Shown piece by piece: positions 6,551 to 14,535 of a DNA stretch of 16,529 nt (positions within the stretch are counted from its first letter, which is position 1; every line of letters begins with the position of its first letter). Under the pieces are notes generated by a model, which was given only the letters and a program-made list of their open reading frames with translations, was not told the DNA's origin and made no database searches. Made by a program: the position numbers and the translations under genes. Source of the DNA: CBDUWP01 sp965370955 (lineage in GTDB: Bacteria > Planctomycetota > Phycisphaerae > Sedimentisphaerales > Anaerobacaceae); NCBI GenBank assembly GCA_965370955.1, contig CBDUWP010000028.1, positions 1 to 16,529 on the forward strand. Reading direction: 5' to 3'.

Positions 6551-7678
6551 ATGGCAACTGTTAATATGGACCGGCTCTTACAAGCCTGTGTCAGCCAAGG
6601 GGCATCCGATATTCATCTAGTCTCCGGGCGGCCGCCAATATTCAGAATACATGGAAGGCTTCGAGCGCTGGAAACAAAAGTACTCGATATGGACGATACG
6701 GCGGCACTGATGAAAAGTATTACGCCAGATAGAAACCAACAGGAGCTGCAAGAAGAAGGGGGAACTGACTTCGGTTTCGCTTTCGGTGACCAAGGCAGAT
6801 TCCGTGTGGCTATATTTAAACAAAAAGGCACCATCTCACTCGTACTAAGGCTTATACCGCATGAATTGATGAGCTTCGAGGAAATCGGACTGCCGCGAAT
6901 CTGTGAAGCTCTCTGTAGAAGGCCAAGAGGGTTGTTTCTCGTGACAGGCCCGACAGGTAGTGGTAAATCTACAACGCTGGCCTGTATGGTGAACTATATC
7001 AACGAAAATTTCGACAGACATATCGTAACCATCGAAGACCCTATCGAATATTATCACGATCATAAAAAATCTATCGTTAACCAAAGAGAAGTGGGAATCG
7101 ATGTGCCAAGTTTTTCAGAAGCCTTAAGAAGAGTGCTAAGGCAAGACCCGGACGTTATCCTCGTGGGTGAATTGAGAGACCTTGAAACAATTAAAGCTGC
7201 TATCGAAGCGGCTGAAACAGGGCACCTTGTGTTCGCAACGGTACACACCACAAGCGCCGCTGGAACAGTAACGCGTTTAATCGATGTGTTCCCGCCAAAT
7301 CAACAAGATCAAATCAGAGTGCAAATCAGTAGTAACCTTATTGCTGTACTGAGCCAAGCCTTGTGTCCATTGGCTATCGGTAAAGGCAGAGTGGCTGCCT
7401 ACGAATTTTTGGTTATAACGCCAGCTATCGCTAATCTCATCCGAGAAAATAAGACCTATCGAATCGATTCTAATATACAAACAGGAAAAAAACTCGGTAT
7501 GCAACTGCTGGATGACCATCTGTGGAAACTCTATGATGCAAATAAAATTACGCTCGAAGAAATGCTCGACAAAGGAAGGCAGCCGGGGGCATTGCAGGAT
7601 AAGGCTATCGAAAAAATGAAGAAAGAGAAAAGTCAAAAAAATGGCGAAGGGAATGGGCCAGCGGTTTTGAGAACCTAA
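6551..7678 (+). CDS. pilT: PilT-family twitching motility / pilus retraction ATPase
   Basis: The 375-residue product matches PilT, which depolymerises type IV pili. The N-terminal PAS-like domain begins LLQACVSQGASDIHLVSGRP. The RecA-like core shows Walker A GPTGSGKS at 133-140, an Asp box TIEDPIEYY, Walker B ILVGELRD at 203-210, and a His box GHLVFATVHTTSA from 224. The PilT-specific AIRNLIRE signature is present as AIANLIRE at 292-299; its second Arg is kept and the first is Ala. The C-terminus is Lys-rich. The zinc Cys pairs of PilB are absent, as expected. A GTG at 6539 would add four residues, but the Shine-Dalgarno fits the ATG at 6551. Its presence argues for a retractable pilus, since pure type II secretion systems normally lack PilT. 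Confidence 0.92.
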   Translation: MATVNMDRLLQACVSQGASDIHLVSGRPPIFRIHGRLRALETKVLDMDDTAALMKSITPDRNQQELQEEGGTDFGFAFGDQGRFRVAIFKQKGTISLVLRLIPHELMSFEEIGLPRICEALCRRPRGLFLVTGPTGSGKSTTLACMVNYINENFDRHIVTIEDPIEYYHDHKKSIVNQREVGIDVPSFSEALRRVLRQDPDVILVGELRDLETIKAAIEAAETGHLVFATVHTTSAAGTVTRLIDVFPPNQQDQIRVQISSNLIAVLSQALCPLAIGKGRVAAYEFLVITPAIANLIRENKTYRIDSNIQTGKKLGMQLLDDHLWKLYDANKITLEEMLDKGRQPGALQDKAIEKMKKEKSQKNGEGNGPAVLRT

Positions 7679-7779
7679 AAACAATTCAAATCCTGTGAAA
7701 AATGAAAAATTGGCCAAGATGGTGATGGATATCTCTTGAAACAGAATCCCAGAAACTATGTGTCTTTTTTGTAAATGGC

Positions 7780-7808
7780 TTGCAGAAAAGACTTTAGTGG
7801 TTTATAAT
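7780..7808 (+). promoter_or_regulatory. Probable promoter of the second pilB-like gene
   Basis: A perfect TATAAT (7803-7808) follows TTGCAG (7780-7785) after exactly 17 nt. The -35 keeps only the TTG. It lies in the 173-nt gap after pilT, about 44 nt before the ATG at 7852, and predicts a start near 7815. This gives ATPase 2 and downstream genes their own promoter. The rest of the gap holds nothing recognisable. Confidence 0.55.
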
Positions 7809-7851
7809 GCAGATAACTTGAGAAAGTGATACTCTATTTCAGGCGACGATT

Positions 7852-9612
7852 ATGAGTGAACAAGAATACAAAATGCCACCAATCGAACAGCTGATCGACC
7901 GAACTATCGGCCGTATACTGATGAAAATGGGCATATTGACCAGAGAACAAATCGGTAAAGCACTCGCTGTACAAAAGAAAAAAGGGGGGAAAATCAAAAT
8001 TGGCGAGATTCTCCTCAAAACTAAACTCGTTACAAAAAAACAACTTCAAATTGCCCAAGCTGCTCAAAAAGGTCTGGAATATATCAATATTGGAGATTTT
8101 GATATAGACAGTGAATTGTTGGGAAAAATACCAGCTCAGGTGGCAGAAACATATAAAGTGTTGCCCATCGAATTTGATGAAACAAAAAAATCCGTTACTA
8201 TCGCTATCGATAGCATCGATAATTTTAGATCAACTGATGATATAAGCAAACTCACCGGCTTGAAAATAGTGGCGAAAATTACCGATACGGAATCGCTGGA
8301 AGCAGCTATCGAGCAATATTATAACAGCCAAGAAGAAAATGACCAAATTAATGACCTTATCGGAGAAATTCAATCTGACAGCCTTCTGGCAGAATTTGCA
8401 GGCAGAGATCAAAGTATCGATCTAGATGAACTTAAAGAATTGTCGGAATCTAATCCAGTTAAAAAATTGCTCAATCTAGTGCTGCTGCAGGCTATTCGGG
8501 ACGGAGCGTCAGATGTGCACTTCGAGCCATTCGAAGATGAATATAAAATGAGATATCGAATCGATGGAGTACTCTACGAAATGGAAGCTCCACCAAAACA
8601 TATCGCATCGGCTCTTAGCTCAAGAGTAAAGGTTATGGCGGATCTGGATATCGCTGAAAGAAGGCTGCCGCAAGATGGACGTATATCTTTGACCGTGCAT
8701 GGAAACCCAATCGATCTGAGAGTTAGTATCCTGCCGACAATGTTCGGAGAAAGCGTTGTGCTGCGTATACTAGACAGAAGCCAAGTCGAACTCGATATGG
8801 AACGGCTAGGAATGGGACAAAGAGACCTAGTGAGAGTTAGAGAGCTTATCAGAAAGCCAAACGGAATCGTGATCGTAACTGGACCTACCGGATGCGGCAA
8901 AACAACGACACTCTATTCGGCTCTAAAAGAATTGAATACGCCTGAAACCAAAATAATCACAACCGAAGACCCTGTCGAATATGATATCGATGGAATTATA
9001 CAGGTGAATATCAGGAGTGATATTGGGCTAACCTTTGGGAAATGTCTAAGGTCTATCCTAAGGCAAGACCCTGATGTGGTGATGGTTGGGGAAATTAGAG
9101 ACCTCGAAACAGCTCAAATAGCAGCGCAAGCGTCACTTACAGGACATCTTGTCTTTAGCACAATACATACAAATGACGCGCCAAGCACAATCGCAAGGCT
9201 GCTGGACCTAGGCGTGGAACCGTTCTTAATTACGGCAACGCTCGAAGGAATTGTGGCGCAAAGACTGATAAGGCTTATTTGCCTTAATTGTAAAACAAAA
9301 TTTAAGCCAGATAAATTACAGCTAACAGAATTGGCCCTGACTAAAGAAGAAATGGAAGGCAAAAAATTCTATTACGGAAAAGGATGCAAAAAATGTAACC
9401 AAACAGGCTATAAAGGCAGAACAGCTCTGTTTGAAGTTATGACGCTAGATGAAAACATTAGAGAGCTAATTGTTAATAATGCATCGACAAATGTCCTCAG
9501 AGATGCGGCTAAAAAAGCGGGGATGACACTGCTTAGGCAGAGCGGTTTAGAAGCATTGTTTAATGGCCAAACGACGATCGATGAAATTACAAAGGCGACA
9601 ATAGTCGATTAG
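7852..9612 (+). CDS. PilB/GspE-family assembly ATPase 2 with degenerate MshEN domain
   Basis: The 586-residue product is a second full-length PilB/GspE ATPase, paralogous to the one at 4795. Walker A is GPTGCGKT at 344-351 (Cys where ATPase 1 has Ser), the Asp box TTEDPVEYD is near 370-378, Walker B is VMVGEIRD ending at 417, and the His box GHLVFSTIHTND starts at 431. Cys pairs C477/C480 and C512/C515 are kept. The MshEN repeats at 18-41 and 49-72 have lost their leading Arg (Thr18, Lys49), the second has Lys58 where Gly is expected, and the spacer is 7 rather than 5 residues. c-di-GMP binding is therefore doubtful. A weak AGG precedes the ATG by 8 nt. It is followed 32 nt later by pilC, so it may be the main partner of that platform protein. 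Confidence 0.92.
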   Translation: MSEQEYKMPPIEQLIDRTIGRILMKMGILTREQIGKALAVQKKKGGKIKIGEILLKTKLVTKKQLQIAQAAQKGLEYINIGDFDIDSELLGKIPAQVAETYKVLPIEFDETKKSVTIAIDSIDNFRSTDDISKLTGLKIVAKITDTESLEAAIEQYYNSQEENDQINDLIGEIQSDSLLAEFAGRDQSIDLDELKELSESNPVKKLLNLVLLQAIRDGASDVHFEPFEDEYKMRYRIDGVLYEMEAPPKHIASALSSRVKVMADLDIAERRLPQDGRISLTVHGNPIDLRVSILPTMFGESVVLRILDRSQVELDMERLGMGQRDLVRVRELIRKPNGIVIVTGPTGCGKTTTLYSALKELNTPETKIITTEDPVEYDIDGIIQVNIRSDIGLTFGKCLRSILRQDPDVVMVGEIRDLETAQIAAQASLTGHLVFSTIHTNDAPSTIARLLDLGVEPFLITATLEGIVAQRLIRLICLNCKTKFKPDKLQLTELALTKEEMEGKKFYYGKGCKKCNQTGYKGRTALFEVMTLDENIRELIVNNASTNVLRDAAKKAGMTLLRQSGLEALFNGQTTIDEITKATIVD

Positions 9613-9631
9613 AGGCTAAAGTTGTCGCGAT

Positions 9632-9637
9632 AGGAGG
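9632..9637 (+). promoter_or_regulatory. Shine-Dalgarno site deciding the pilC start
   Basis: AGGAGG is 7 nt before the ATG at 9645 but only 1 nt before the in-frame ATG at 9639. Translation should therefore begin at 9645 (MPVFQYEA), which also matches the usual PilC/GspF N-terminus. Confidence 0.8.
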
Positions 9638-9644
9638 TATGAAA

Positions 9645-10895
9645 ATGCCGGTTTTTCAATATGAAGCTTTGGACGCGCAGGGTATCGAAATTAAAGACGA
9701 AATCGAGGCTCTAAGCCAAAACGAAGCGGTCAGCAAAATCCGGAATATGGGCTATTTTCCTACAAAGGTCGCTGCTAAAAGCGAGAAAAAAAGAGTAGCC
9801 AGAACAGCTGTGGCTTCAAGAGCAAAAAGAGGCGTCGGCGGAAAAGTTAAAATTAAATTCATTACGCAATTCGCAAGGCAACTGTCAACTCTGCAAGATG
9901 CAGGATTGCCAATCTTAAGATCCTTGAGAATTCTAGAAGAACAGCAAAAAAATAGAAGATTTAAAAGAATTATAGGGGCTGTCGCTGATGATATCGAAGG
10001 AGGATCAACTTTGTCAGAGGCTATGGTGAAATATCAGGGAGCTTTTGACAGGCTCTTTGTCGGTATGGTGGCTGCCGGCGAAGTCGGGGGTGTGCTGGAT
10101 CTGATCCTATCGCGTATCGCTGACTTTATGGAAAAAGCACAAAAATTAAAATCACGAGTCAAAGGAGCTATGGTATATCCGGTTATCGTGATCTTGATCT
10201 CTTTTGTTATCCTGTTGGGATTGATGACGTTTGTTGTTCCACAATTTGACACTGTGCTGAAGGAAATGCTCGATGGAGCTGAATTGCCCATGATTACGCA
10301 AAAAGTTCTGGCTGTCAGTAACTGGATAGCGAAACAATATGGATGGCTAGTCCTAATAATGTCGCCAATGATCTTTGTGACGACAATCAATGTTGTGAAA
10401 AAATTTAGAAACGGCAGACTGGTTGTGGATATGATTAAATCGCGATTGCCGGTTGTAGGAATGTTGAGCTCGAAAATTGCCATTACAAGGTGGACCAGAA
10501 CGCTGGGGACACTAATCGGAGCTGGTGTGCCAATTCTAGATGCTATCAATGTGACAGCTGAAACAAGCGGAAACGAACTGTTTGCGAGAATGCTGCAAAA
10601 AGTTAAAAACTCCATCAGGCAAGGCGATACCTTCGCTGCGCCGATAAAACAACCAGGAATTGTCGATCTGCTAGTGGTTAATATGGTGTCTGTCGGTGAA
10701 GAAACCGGCGATATGGATAAAATGCTCCTGAAAATCGCTAACGACTATGATGAACAAGTCGATGTGCTGGTCAATGGAATGATGTCACTGCTAGAACCGA
10801 TCATGATCGTGGTTCTAGGGGTGATCGTGTGTCTTATCGTGATGGCAATATTCTTGCCGATGATCAGAATTATTTCCACGATGGCGGGAACGTAA
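9645..10895 (+). CDS. PilC/GspF-family inner-membrane platform protein
   Basis: The 416-residue product is the polytopic platform that couples the cytoplasmic ATPases to pilin insertion. The N-terminus PVFQYEALDAQG is typical. Two T2SSF domains are recognisable, at about 72-197 (FARQLSTLQDAGLPILRSL and MVAAGEVGGVLD) and about 274-399 (RTLGTLIGAGVPILDAI and MVSVGEETGDMDKML). Three hydrophobic segments at about 177-199, 233-251 and 386-407 fit the family topology. A basic linker (about 45-70) follows the N-terminal domain. The start at 9645 is chosen by AGGAGG spacing. It lies directly downstream of ATPase 2 and upstream of the pseudopilins, the standard assembly-gene order. Confidence 0.93.
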   Translation: MPVFQYEALDAQGIEIKDEIEALSQNEAVSKIRNMGYFPTKVAAKSEKKRVARTAVASRAKRGVGGKVKIKFITQFARQLSTLQDAGLPILRSLRILEEQQKNRRFKRIIGAVADDIEGGSTLSEAMVKYQGAFDRLFVGMVAAGEVGGVLDLILSRIADFMEKAQKLKSRVKGAMVYPVIVILISFVILLGLMTFVVPQFDTVLKEMLDGAELPMITQKVLAVSNWIAKQYGWLVLIMSPMIFVTTINVVKKFRNGRLVVDMIKSRLPVVGMLSSKIAITRWTRTLGTLIGAGVPILDAINVTAETSGNELFARMLQKVKNSIRQGDTFAAPIKQPGIVDLLVVNMVSVGEETGDMDKMLLKIANDYDEQVDVLVNGMMSLLEPIMIVVLGVIVCLIVMAIFLPMIRIISTMAGT

Positions 10896-10976
10896 AAAAA
10901 CATGAAAACAAGTGAACCGAAAAATCGAAATGTAAATGTGATTATTCATCTTTTATAAAAAAAAAGGAGAAACAAA

Positions 10977-11915
10977 ATGGCTGCCAAAAAGAAAACTAAA
11001 AAAGGATTCACACTAATCGAATTGCTAACTGTTATGAGTGTTATTGTTATTTTAATGGCTCTGTTGGTGCCGGCAATGAGCAAGGTTAAAAAATATGCCA
11101 AAGAACTTAAACAACGAGCACAATTTCACAGTATCGCAGTGGCAATGGATCTGTTCTATAATGAATTAGGTGAATATCCCAATTCAGGTGCTGATGATAC
11201 GGCTACTTCACCAATAGAATATTGCGGGGCTATGAAACTGGCTGAAGCTATGGTAGGAAGAGATCAATTGGGTTTCCATGAAGATTCATTGTTCAGGGCA
11301 GATGGAACTGATGGACTCGGTACGGCACAAGTGAATAATTTGTATCCAACTAAAGCTGATCTGGCTAACGCTTTTTGGACTCCAGCCGAAATAGAATATA
11401 ACAAACAACAGCGAAAAGGACCGTTTTTGCCAATCGAAAATGCAAACGCTAATCAAGTAAGCGGCTTATATAAGGCAACTGATTACGCGGCTGCTTTTAG
11501 TACCACAGATGCGAACGACCATCTGGTTATTTGTGATGTGTTTAATAGAGTTGAAAATAGCCTGACAAACAAAAAAGTTGGTATGCCGGTTCTGTATTAC
11601 AAAGCTGATATTTCACAAATAAAGCATGATCCAAATACAACAGCTGCCTCTAGCACCACTGTACTTGATGGAAATATATATGATTTCAGAGATAATGATG
11701 ACCTAGTGGGATTGGGGGCTGCTAATGGTATGACACTTAGCACAACTGATCATGCTATACATGATGATCCGACAATATTTTACGAAATGACACGGGAAGA
11801 AAAGGTTGCGTCAAGAGATTGGCCGGTTAAAGCGGATTCTTATATCCTATGGTCGGCTGGATATGATGGTGAATATGGAACGCCTGACGATATTACAAAC
11901 TTTGATAAGAAATAA
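10977..11915 (+). CDS. GspG-like pseudopilin A (long form)
   Basis: This prepilin has a basic 10-residue leader ending KKG, followed by FTLIELLTVMSVIVILMALL: prepilin peptidase would cut after Gly10, and Glu at mature position 5 is present. At 312 residues it is about twice the length of classical GspG. A middle region of about 200 residues carries a Tyr-Cys-Gly-Ala motif at 82-85, then KLAEAMVGRDQLGFH, and a later MPVLYYKAD stretch. The C-terminal loop AGYDGEYGTPDDITNF (from residue 294) resembles the calcium loop of GspG. AAGGAG at 7 nt supports the start. A TATAAA at 10954-10959 in the 81-nt upstream gap lacks a good -35. The signature is also in pseudopilin B, so the two are paralogues. 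It could be the major or a specialised pseudopilin. Confidence 0.85.
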   Translation: MAAKKKTKKGFTLIELLTVMSVIVILMALLVPAMSKVKKYAKELKQRAQFHSIAVAMDLFYNELGEYPNSGADDTATSPIEYCGAMKLAEAMVGRDQLGFHEDSLFRADGTDGLGTAQVNNLYPTKADLANAFWTPAEIEYNKQQRKGPFLPIENANANQVSGLYKATDYAAAFSTTDANDHLVICDVFNRVENSLTNKKVGMPVLYYKADISQIKHDPNTTAASSTTVLDGNIYDFRDNDDLVGLGAANGMTLSTTDHAIHDDPTIFYEMTREEKVASRDWPVKADSYILWSAGYDGEYGTPDDITNFDKK

Positions 11916-11948
11916 TGGGGGCATTGAAAAAGTAAGGGAGCAGGTAGC

Positions 11949-12893
11949 ATGGCAATGAAATATATATGTGTAATGATGATAGCGCTGGTGATGACTGGCT
12001 GGGCTGCTGTGGCGACAGCTGACGAAGTCTTGGGAAATCCCAGCTTCGAAGACGATGGGATGATAGGAGACATCACCAGTGAAGAAATCAGCTATTGGGA
12101 TGTCAATATGATGCCGGAACTGTTCGGAGGATGGATTGATGCTGATCTTGTGACGCATGGATATTATAATCTGACGCTGTTTAGTAACTCAAGTGTCGAA
12201 CTAGTCGAAGGGGATATCGCGAAAGTTTATCAAAATGTAGATCTGTATAATGTAAACCAGATAAGTTTTGATGTCACGCTAAGTATATTTGGATCGGGAA
12301 GCTGGGCAAATAATGACTGTAATGCAGTTATCATGATTGATGATGATGTTGTGTGGTCACAAGGCAACGCCGGAACATACAACGGACAAACTGTCAATAT
12401 TGATTATGATGATCACAAAAAACGAGAAGTGGCACTGGCGCTCGTTATCGAAACTGATATGCTGCCAGTGTTTTATTATATGACCGATTGGGATGATTTT
12501 CAAACACAAGCCAGCTGTAACGGTAATGGTTTCTTACAGGGTGACTTGGATCGTGATTGCGATGTCGATGAAGATGACTTGGAGCTATTGGCTAATCAAT
12601 GGCTAAACGAACTGAGCGATTATCATAAATGTAATCTGGCTCATAATGATGACTGCAACAGTGTCGCAATTATAAATCTAAACGATTATGCCCAAGCTAT
12701 AAATGTTGAAGGCGAAACTATTCCTGCAATTGATGGTGTTACAAAAGCTTGGCTGAAAAATGTTAAGACTTGGCACAAAGGCTATAGCAGTAACTACTAT
12801 ACAGATGATGATGAAATGATAGAGTCAATCGGAATTATTAATTTTCTAGACTATTCTATTCTATCGCAAAATTGGCAGCAAAATAGTCTGTAA
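11949..12893 (+). CDS. Secreted protein with dockerin-like calcium-binding repeats
   Basis: The 314-residue product has a Sec signal peptide (residues 1-24, hydrophobic core from Tyr5, cut likely ATA/DE). A region of about 170 residues follows with beta-sandwich character, starting with LGNPSFEDDG as in many carbohydrate-binding-like modules; this is fold inference only. The C-terminal part has dockerin-type motifs: residues 198-219 form an acidic loop with Asp at 199, 201, 203, 205, 207 and 210 ahead of LLANQWL, and two weaker copies end INLNDYAQAI (242-251) and INFLDYSILSQNW (297-309). Cys204, Cys228 and Cys236 recall Phycisphaerae surface-protein dockerin segments. No catalytic motif is seen. 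GGAG precedes the ATG by 8 nt. It sits between two paralogous pseudopilin genes in the same orientation, suggesting a secreted or surface partner of the fibre. Confidence 0.75.
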   Translation: MAMKYICVMMIALVMTGWAAVATADEVLGNPSFEDDGMIGDITSEEISYWDVNMMPELFGGWIDADLVTHGYYNLTLFSNSSVELVEGDIAKVYQNVDLYNVNQISFDVTLSIFGSGSWANNDCNAVIMIDDDVVWSQGNAGTYNGQTVNIDYDDHKKREVALALVIETDMLPVFYYMTDWDDFQTQASCNGNGFLQGDLDRDCDVDEDDLELLANQWLNELSDYHKCNLAHNDDCNSVAIINLNDYAQAINVEGETIPAIDGVTKAWLKNVKTWHKGYSSNYYTDDDEMIESIGIINFLDYSILSQNWQQNSL

Positions 12894-12943
12894 AAAAAAG
12901 CTAAAATGCTTGATCAATAAATGAAAAGTTAAGGAGTGACAAA

Positions 12944-13816
12944 ATGCTGTGTGTGAATAAAAAATCAGGCTTTTCAGTTATAGAGCTGCTGACTGCTTTG
13001 GTCATTATCAGTATTATTGTCGGAATACTCATTCCGTCTGTCGTGAAGATCAGAGATATGGCTAAAAATACAGAGCAGAAAGCTCAACTGGTCAATATCG
13101 GATTGGCACTGGACGCTTTCAAAAATGATTTCGGCGACTATCCTGAATCTGATTATACAATAGATGTCAATACCAGTGAGGGCTATTGCGGGGCGCAAAA
13201 ATTGGCTGAAGCTTTGGTCGGTAGAGATATGCGGGGGTTTCATAAGAAATCAAATTTTTCGGCTAGTGATAACACCTACTATGTAGATTTTAGCGGCTTA
13301 AATGATGCGGATATAAAAGCAAATCTAGCGCAAAGGGCTGGGCCATATCTGGACATAACAAAAGCGAAAATTTTTACCATCAAACAAATATTTCCAAATA
13401 TCAGCGGCTCGCCAGCGGTAGATCCTGATCGATATGTGCTGACTGATGTATTCAAAACGAAAACTATCAAAATCGATAATACCAAATATGTCATCGGAAC
13501 GCCTATTCTCTATTTCAAAGCGAATACCGCTAGCGTGAAAATGTCTGGGCGGCCATTAAGCAATAGAATATATAATTTTGAGAATAATCATGATCTAGCT
13601 GATTTGAAATCAGTTAAAAATAATGAAGTTCATCCGCTCGCTAATATGGCTGGGTTTTATCGCGATTTCGGTGACTTTATCGAAGATCCGGTCCTAACCA
13701 AAACGATGGGCAGAAGCTGGCCGAATAATGCCGATTCATACATGCTTATCTCAGCAGGAAAAGATGGGCTATATGGAACGGCTGACGATATATGCAACTT
13801 CAATAAAAATAAATAA
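12944..13816 (+). CDS. GspG-like pseudopilin B (paralogue of A)
   Basis: The 290-residue prepilin has a 9-residue leader ending KKSG followed by FSVIELLTALVIISIIVGIL, with Glu at mature position 5. It shares with pseudopilin A the Tyr-Cys-Gly-Ala motif at 81-84, KLAEALVGRDMRGFH, a LTDVF/TPILYFKA stretch, and the C-terminal loop AGKDGLYGTADDICNF (from residue 271). The two arose by duplication. Cys284 lies inside its C-terminal loop, where A has Thr. AAGGAG at 12931-12936 is 7 nt from the ATG. The stop TAA overlaps the next start by one base (TAATG), implying translational coupling. The role is inferred as a structural or minor subunit of the fibre. Confidence 0.85.
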   Translation: MLCVNKKSGFSVIELLTALVIISIIVGILIPSVVKIRDMAKNTEQKAQLVNIGLALDAFKNDFGDYPESDYTIDVNTSEGYCGAQKLAEALVGRDMRGFHKKSNFSASDNTYYVDFSGLNDADIKANLAQRAGPYLDITKAKIFTIKQIFPNISGSPAVDPDRYVLTDVFKTKTIKIDNTKYVIGTPILYFKANTASVKMSGRPLSNRIYNFENNHDLADLKSVKNNEVHPLANMAGFYRDFGDFIEDPVLTKTMGRSWPNNADSYMLISAGKDGLYGTADDICNFNKNK

Positions 13817-14532
13817 TGAACAAAACCGGTAAACCAGAAAAATTGGCGCACAAAAAAATAATGGAAACAATACAAAAAAAAACTGGTTTTAGCTTGCTGG
13901 AAATGATGGTCGTTTTGGCCATAATTGTTATTACGACCATGATGGCCTTGAGGCTGGGGCCAAAGTTTGACCTGAAAACAAAGAAAAACCAAACAAATCA
14001 ACTGTTTCTAATCTGTAATAATGCACTCGAAGTTTTTGCCGATTATAAATATGTCTATAAAACTGTCGACCCAAATTATATAAATCTGTCATATCCGATT
14101 GATTGCACCGGCTTTGATGAGGCTGTTTTGAAAGCTAGAATGAAAAAGGCTGAAGGCTTGAATACTATAGAAATAATAGGTAATCATAATGATGATTTTG
14201 CGTCAAGCGAGGTACTGTATTGGCTGCTGTACAAAGTGCCGCAGTGCAAAAAAATTCTATCCGAAATCGATGAAAATTTGATAACAGCTGTGCCAGATGG
14301 CGAACCGATGAATTCCGACGAAGTGATAATGCTGACAGAAGATACGCAAAAGCCAAAGCCATTTTACAGAATTGTCGATCCGTGGGGCACGCCAATCAAA
14401 TATGACTATTATGACGAAACGAATGGTACAGGAAAAAATTGGGCAAAAAAAATAGTCCGAACTTTTCCGATATTAACCTCAGCCGGGCCAGATAAAATAT
14501 TCGGAACATCTGACGATATAACGAGCAGGTAA
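13816..14532 (+). CDS. Third GspG-type pseudopilin (short)
   Basis: This prepilin-like protein has a cleavage site TG/FSLLEMMVVLAIIVITTMMAL (Gly24 from this start). From the overlapping ATG at 13816 the leader is 24 residues long. An internal ATG at 13861 would give a 9-residue leader like its neighbours. Neither start has a visible Shine-Dalgarno. The TAATG overlap with pseudopilin B favours coupling at 13816, but the choice is open. The body lacks the Tyr-Cys-Gly-Ala region of A and B. It has VDPWGTPIKYDYYD near residues 182-195, a GspG-like feature, and ends in AGPDKIFGTSDDITSR, a degenerate form of the shared loop. Confidence 0.78.
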   Translation: MNKTGKPEKLAHKKIMETIQKKTGFSLLEMMVVLAIIVITTMMALRLGPKFDLKTKKNQTNQLFLICNNALEVFADYKYVYKTVDPNYINLSYPIDCTGFDEAVLKARMKKAEGLNTIEIIGNHNDDFASSEVLYWLLYKVPQCKKILSEIDENLITAVPDGEPMNSDEVIMLTEDTQKPKPFYRIVDPWGTPIKYDYYDETNGTGKNWAKKIVRTFPILTSAGPDKIFGTSDDITSR

Positions 14533-14535
14533 AAT

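Noticed and set aside
7710..7717. TTGGCCAA palindrome in the pilT-pilB2 gap as a terminator or operator
   Set aside because: Only 8 bp with no loop and no T tract directly after it; common by chance.
11949..12893. Dockerin-like protein as part of a cellulosome
   Set aside because: No cohesin, scaffoldin or glycoside hydrolase is present in the window; dockerin-like repeats are widespread in planctomycete surface proteins without cellulosomes.
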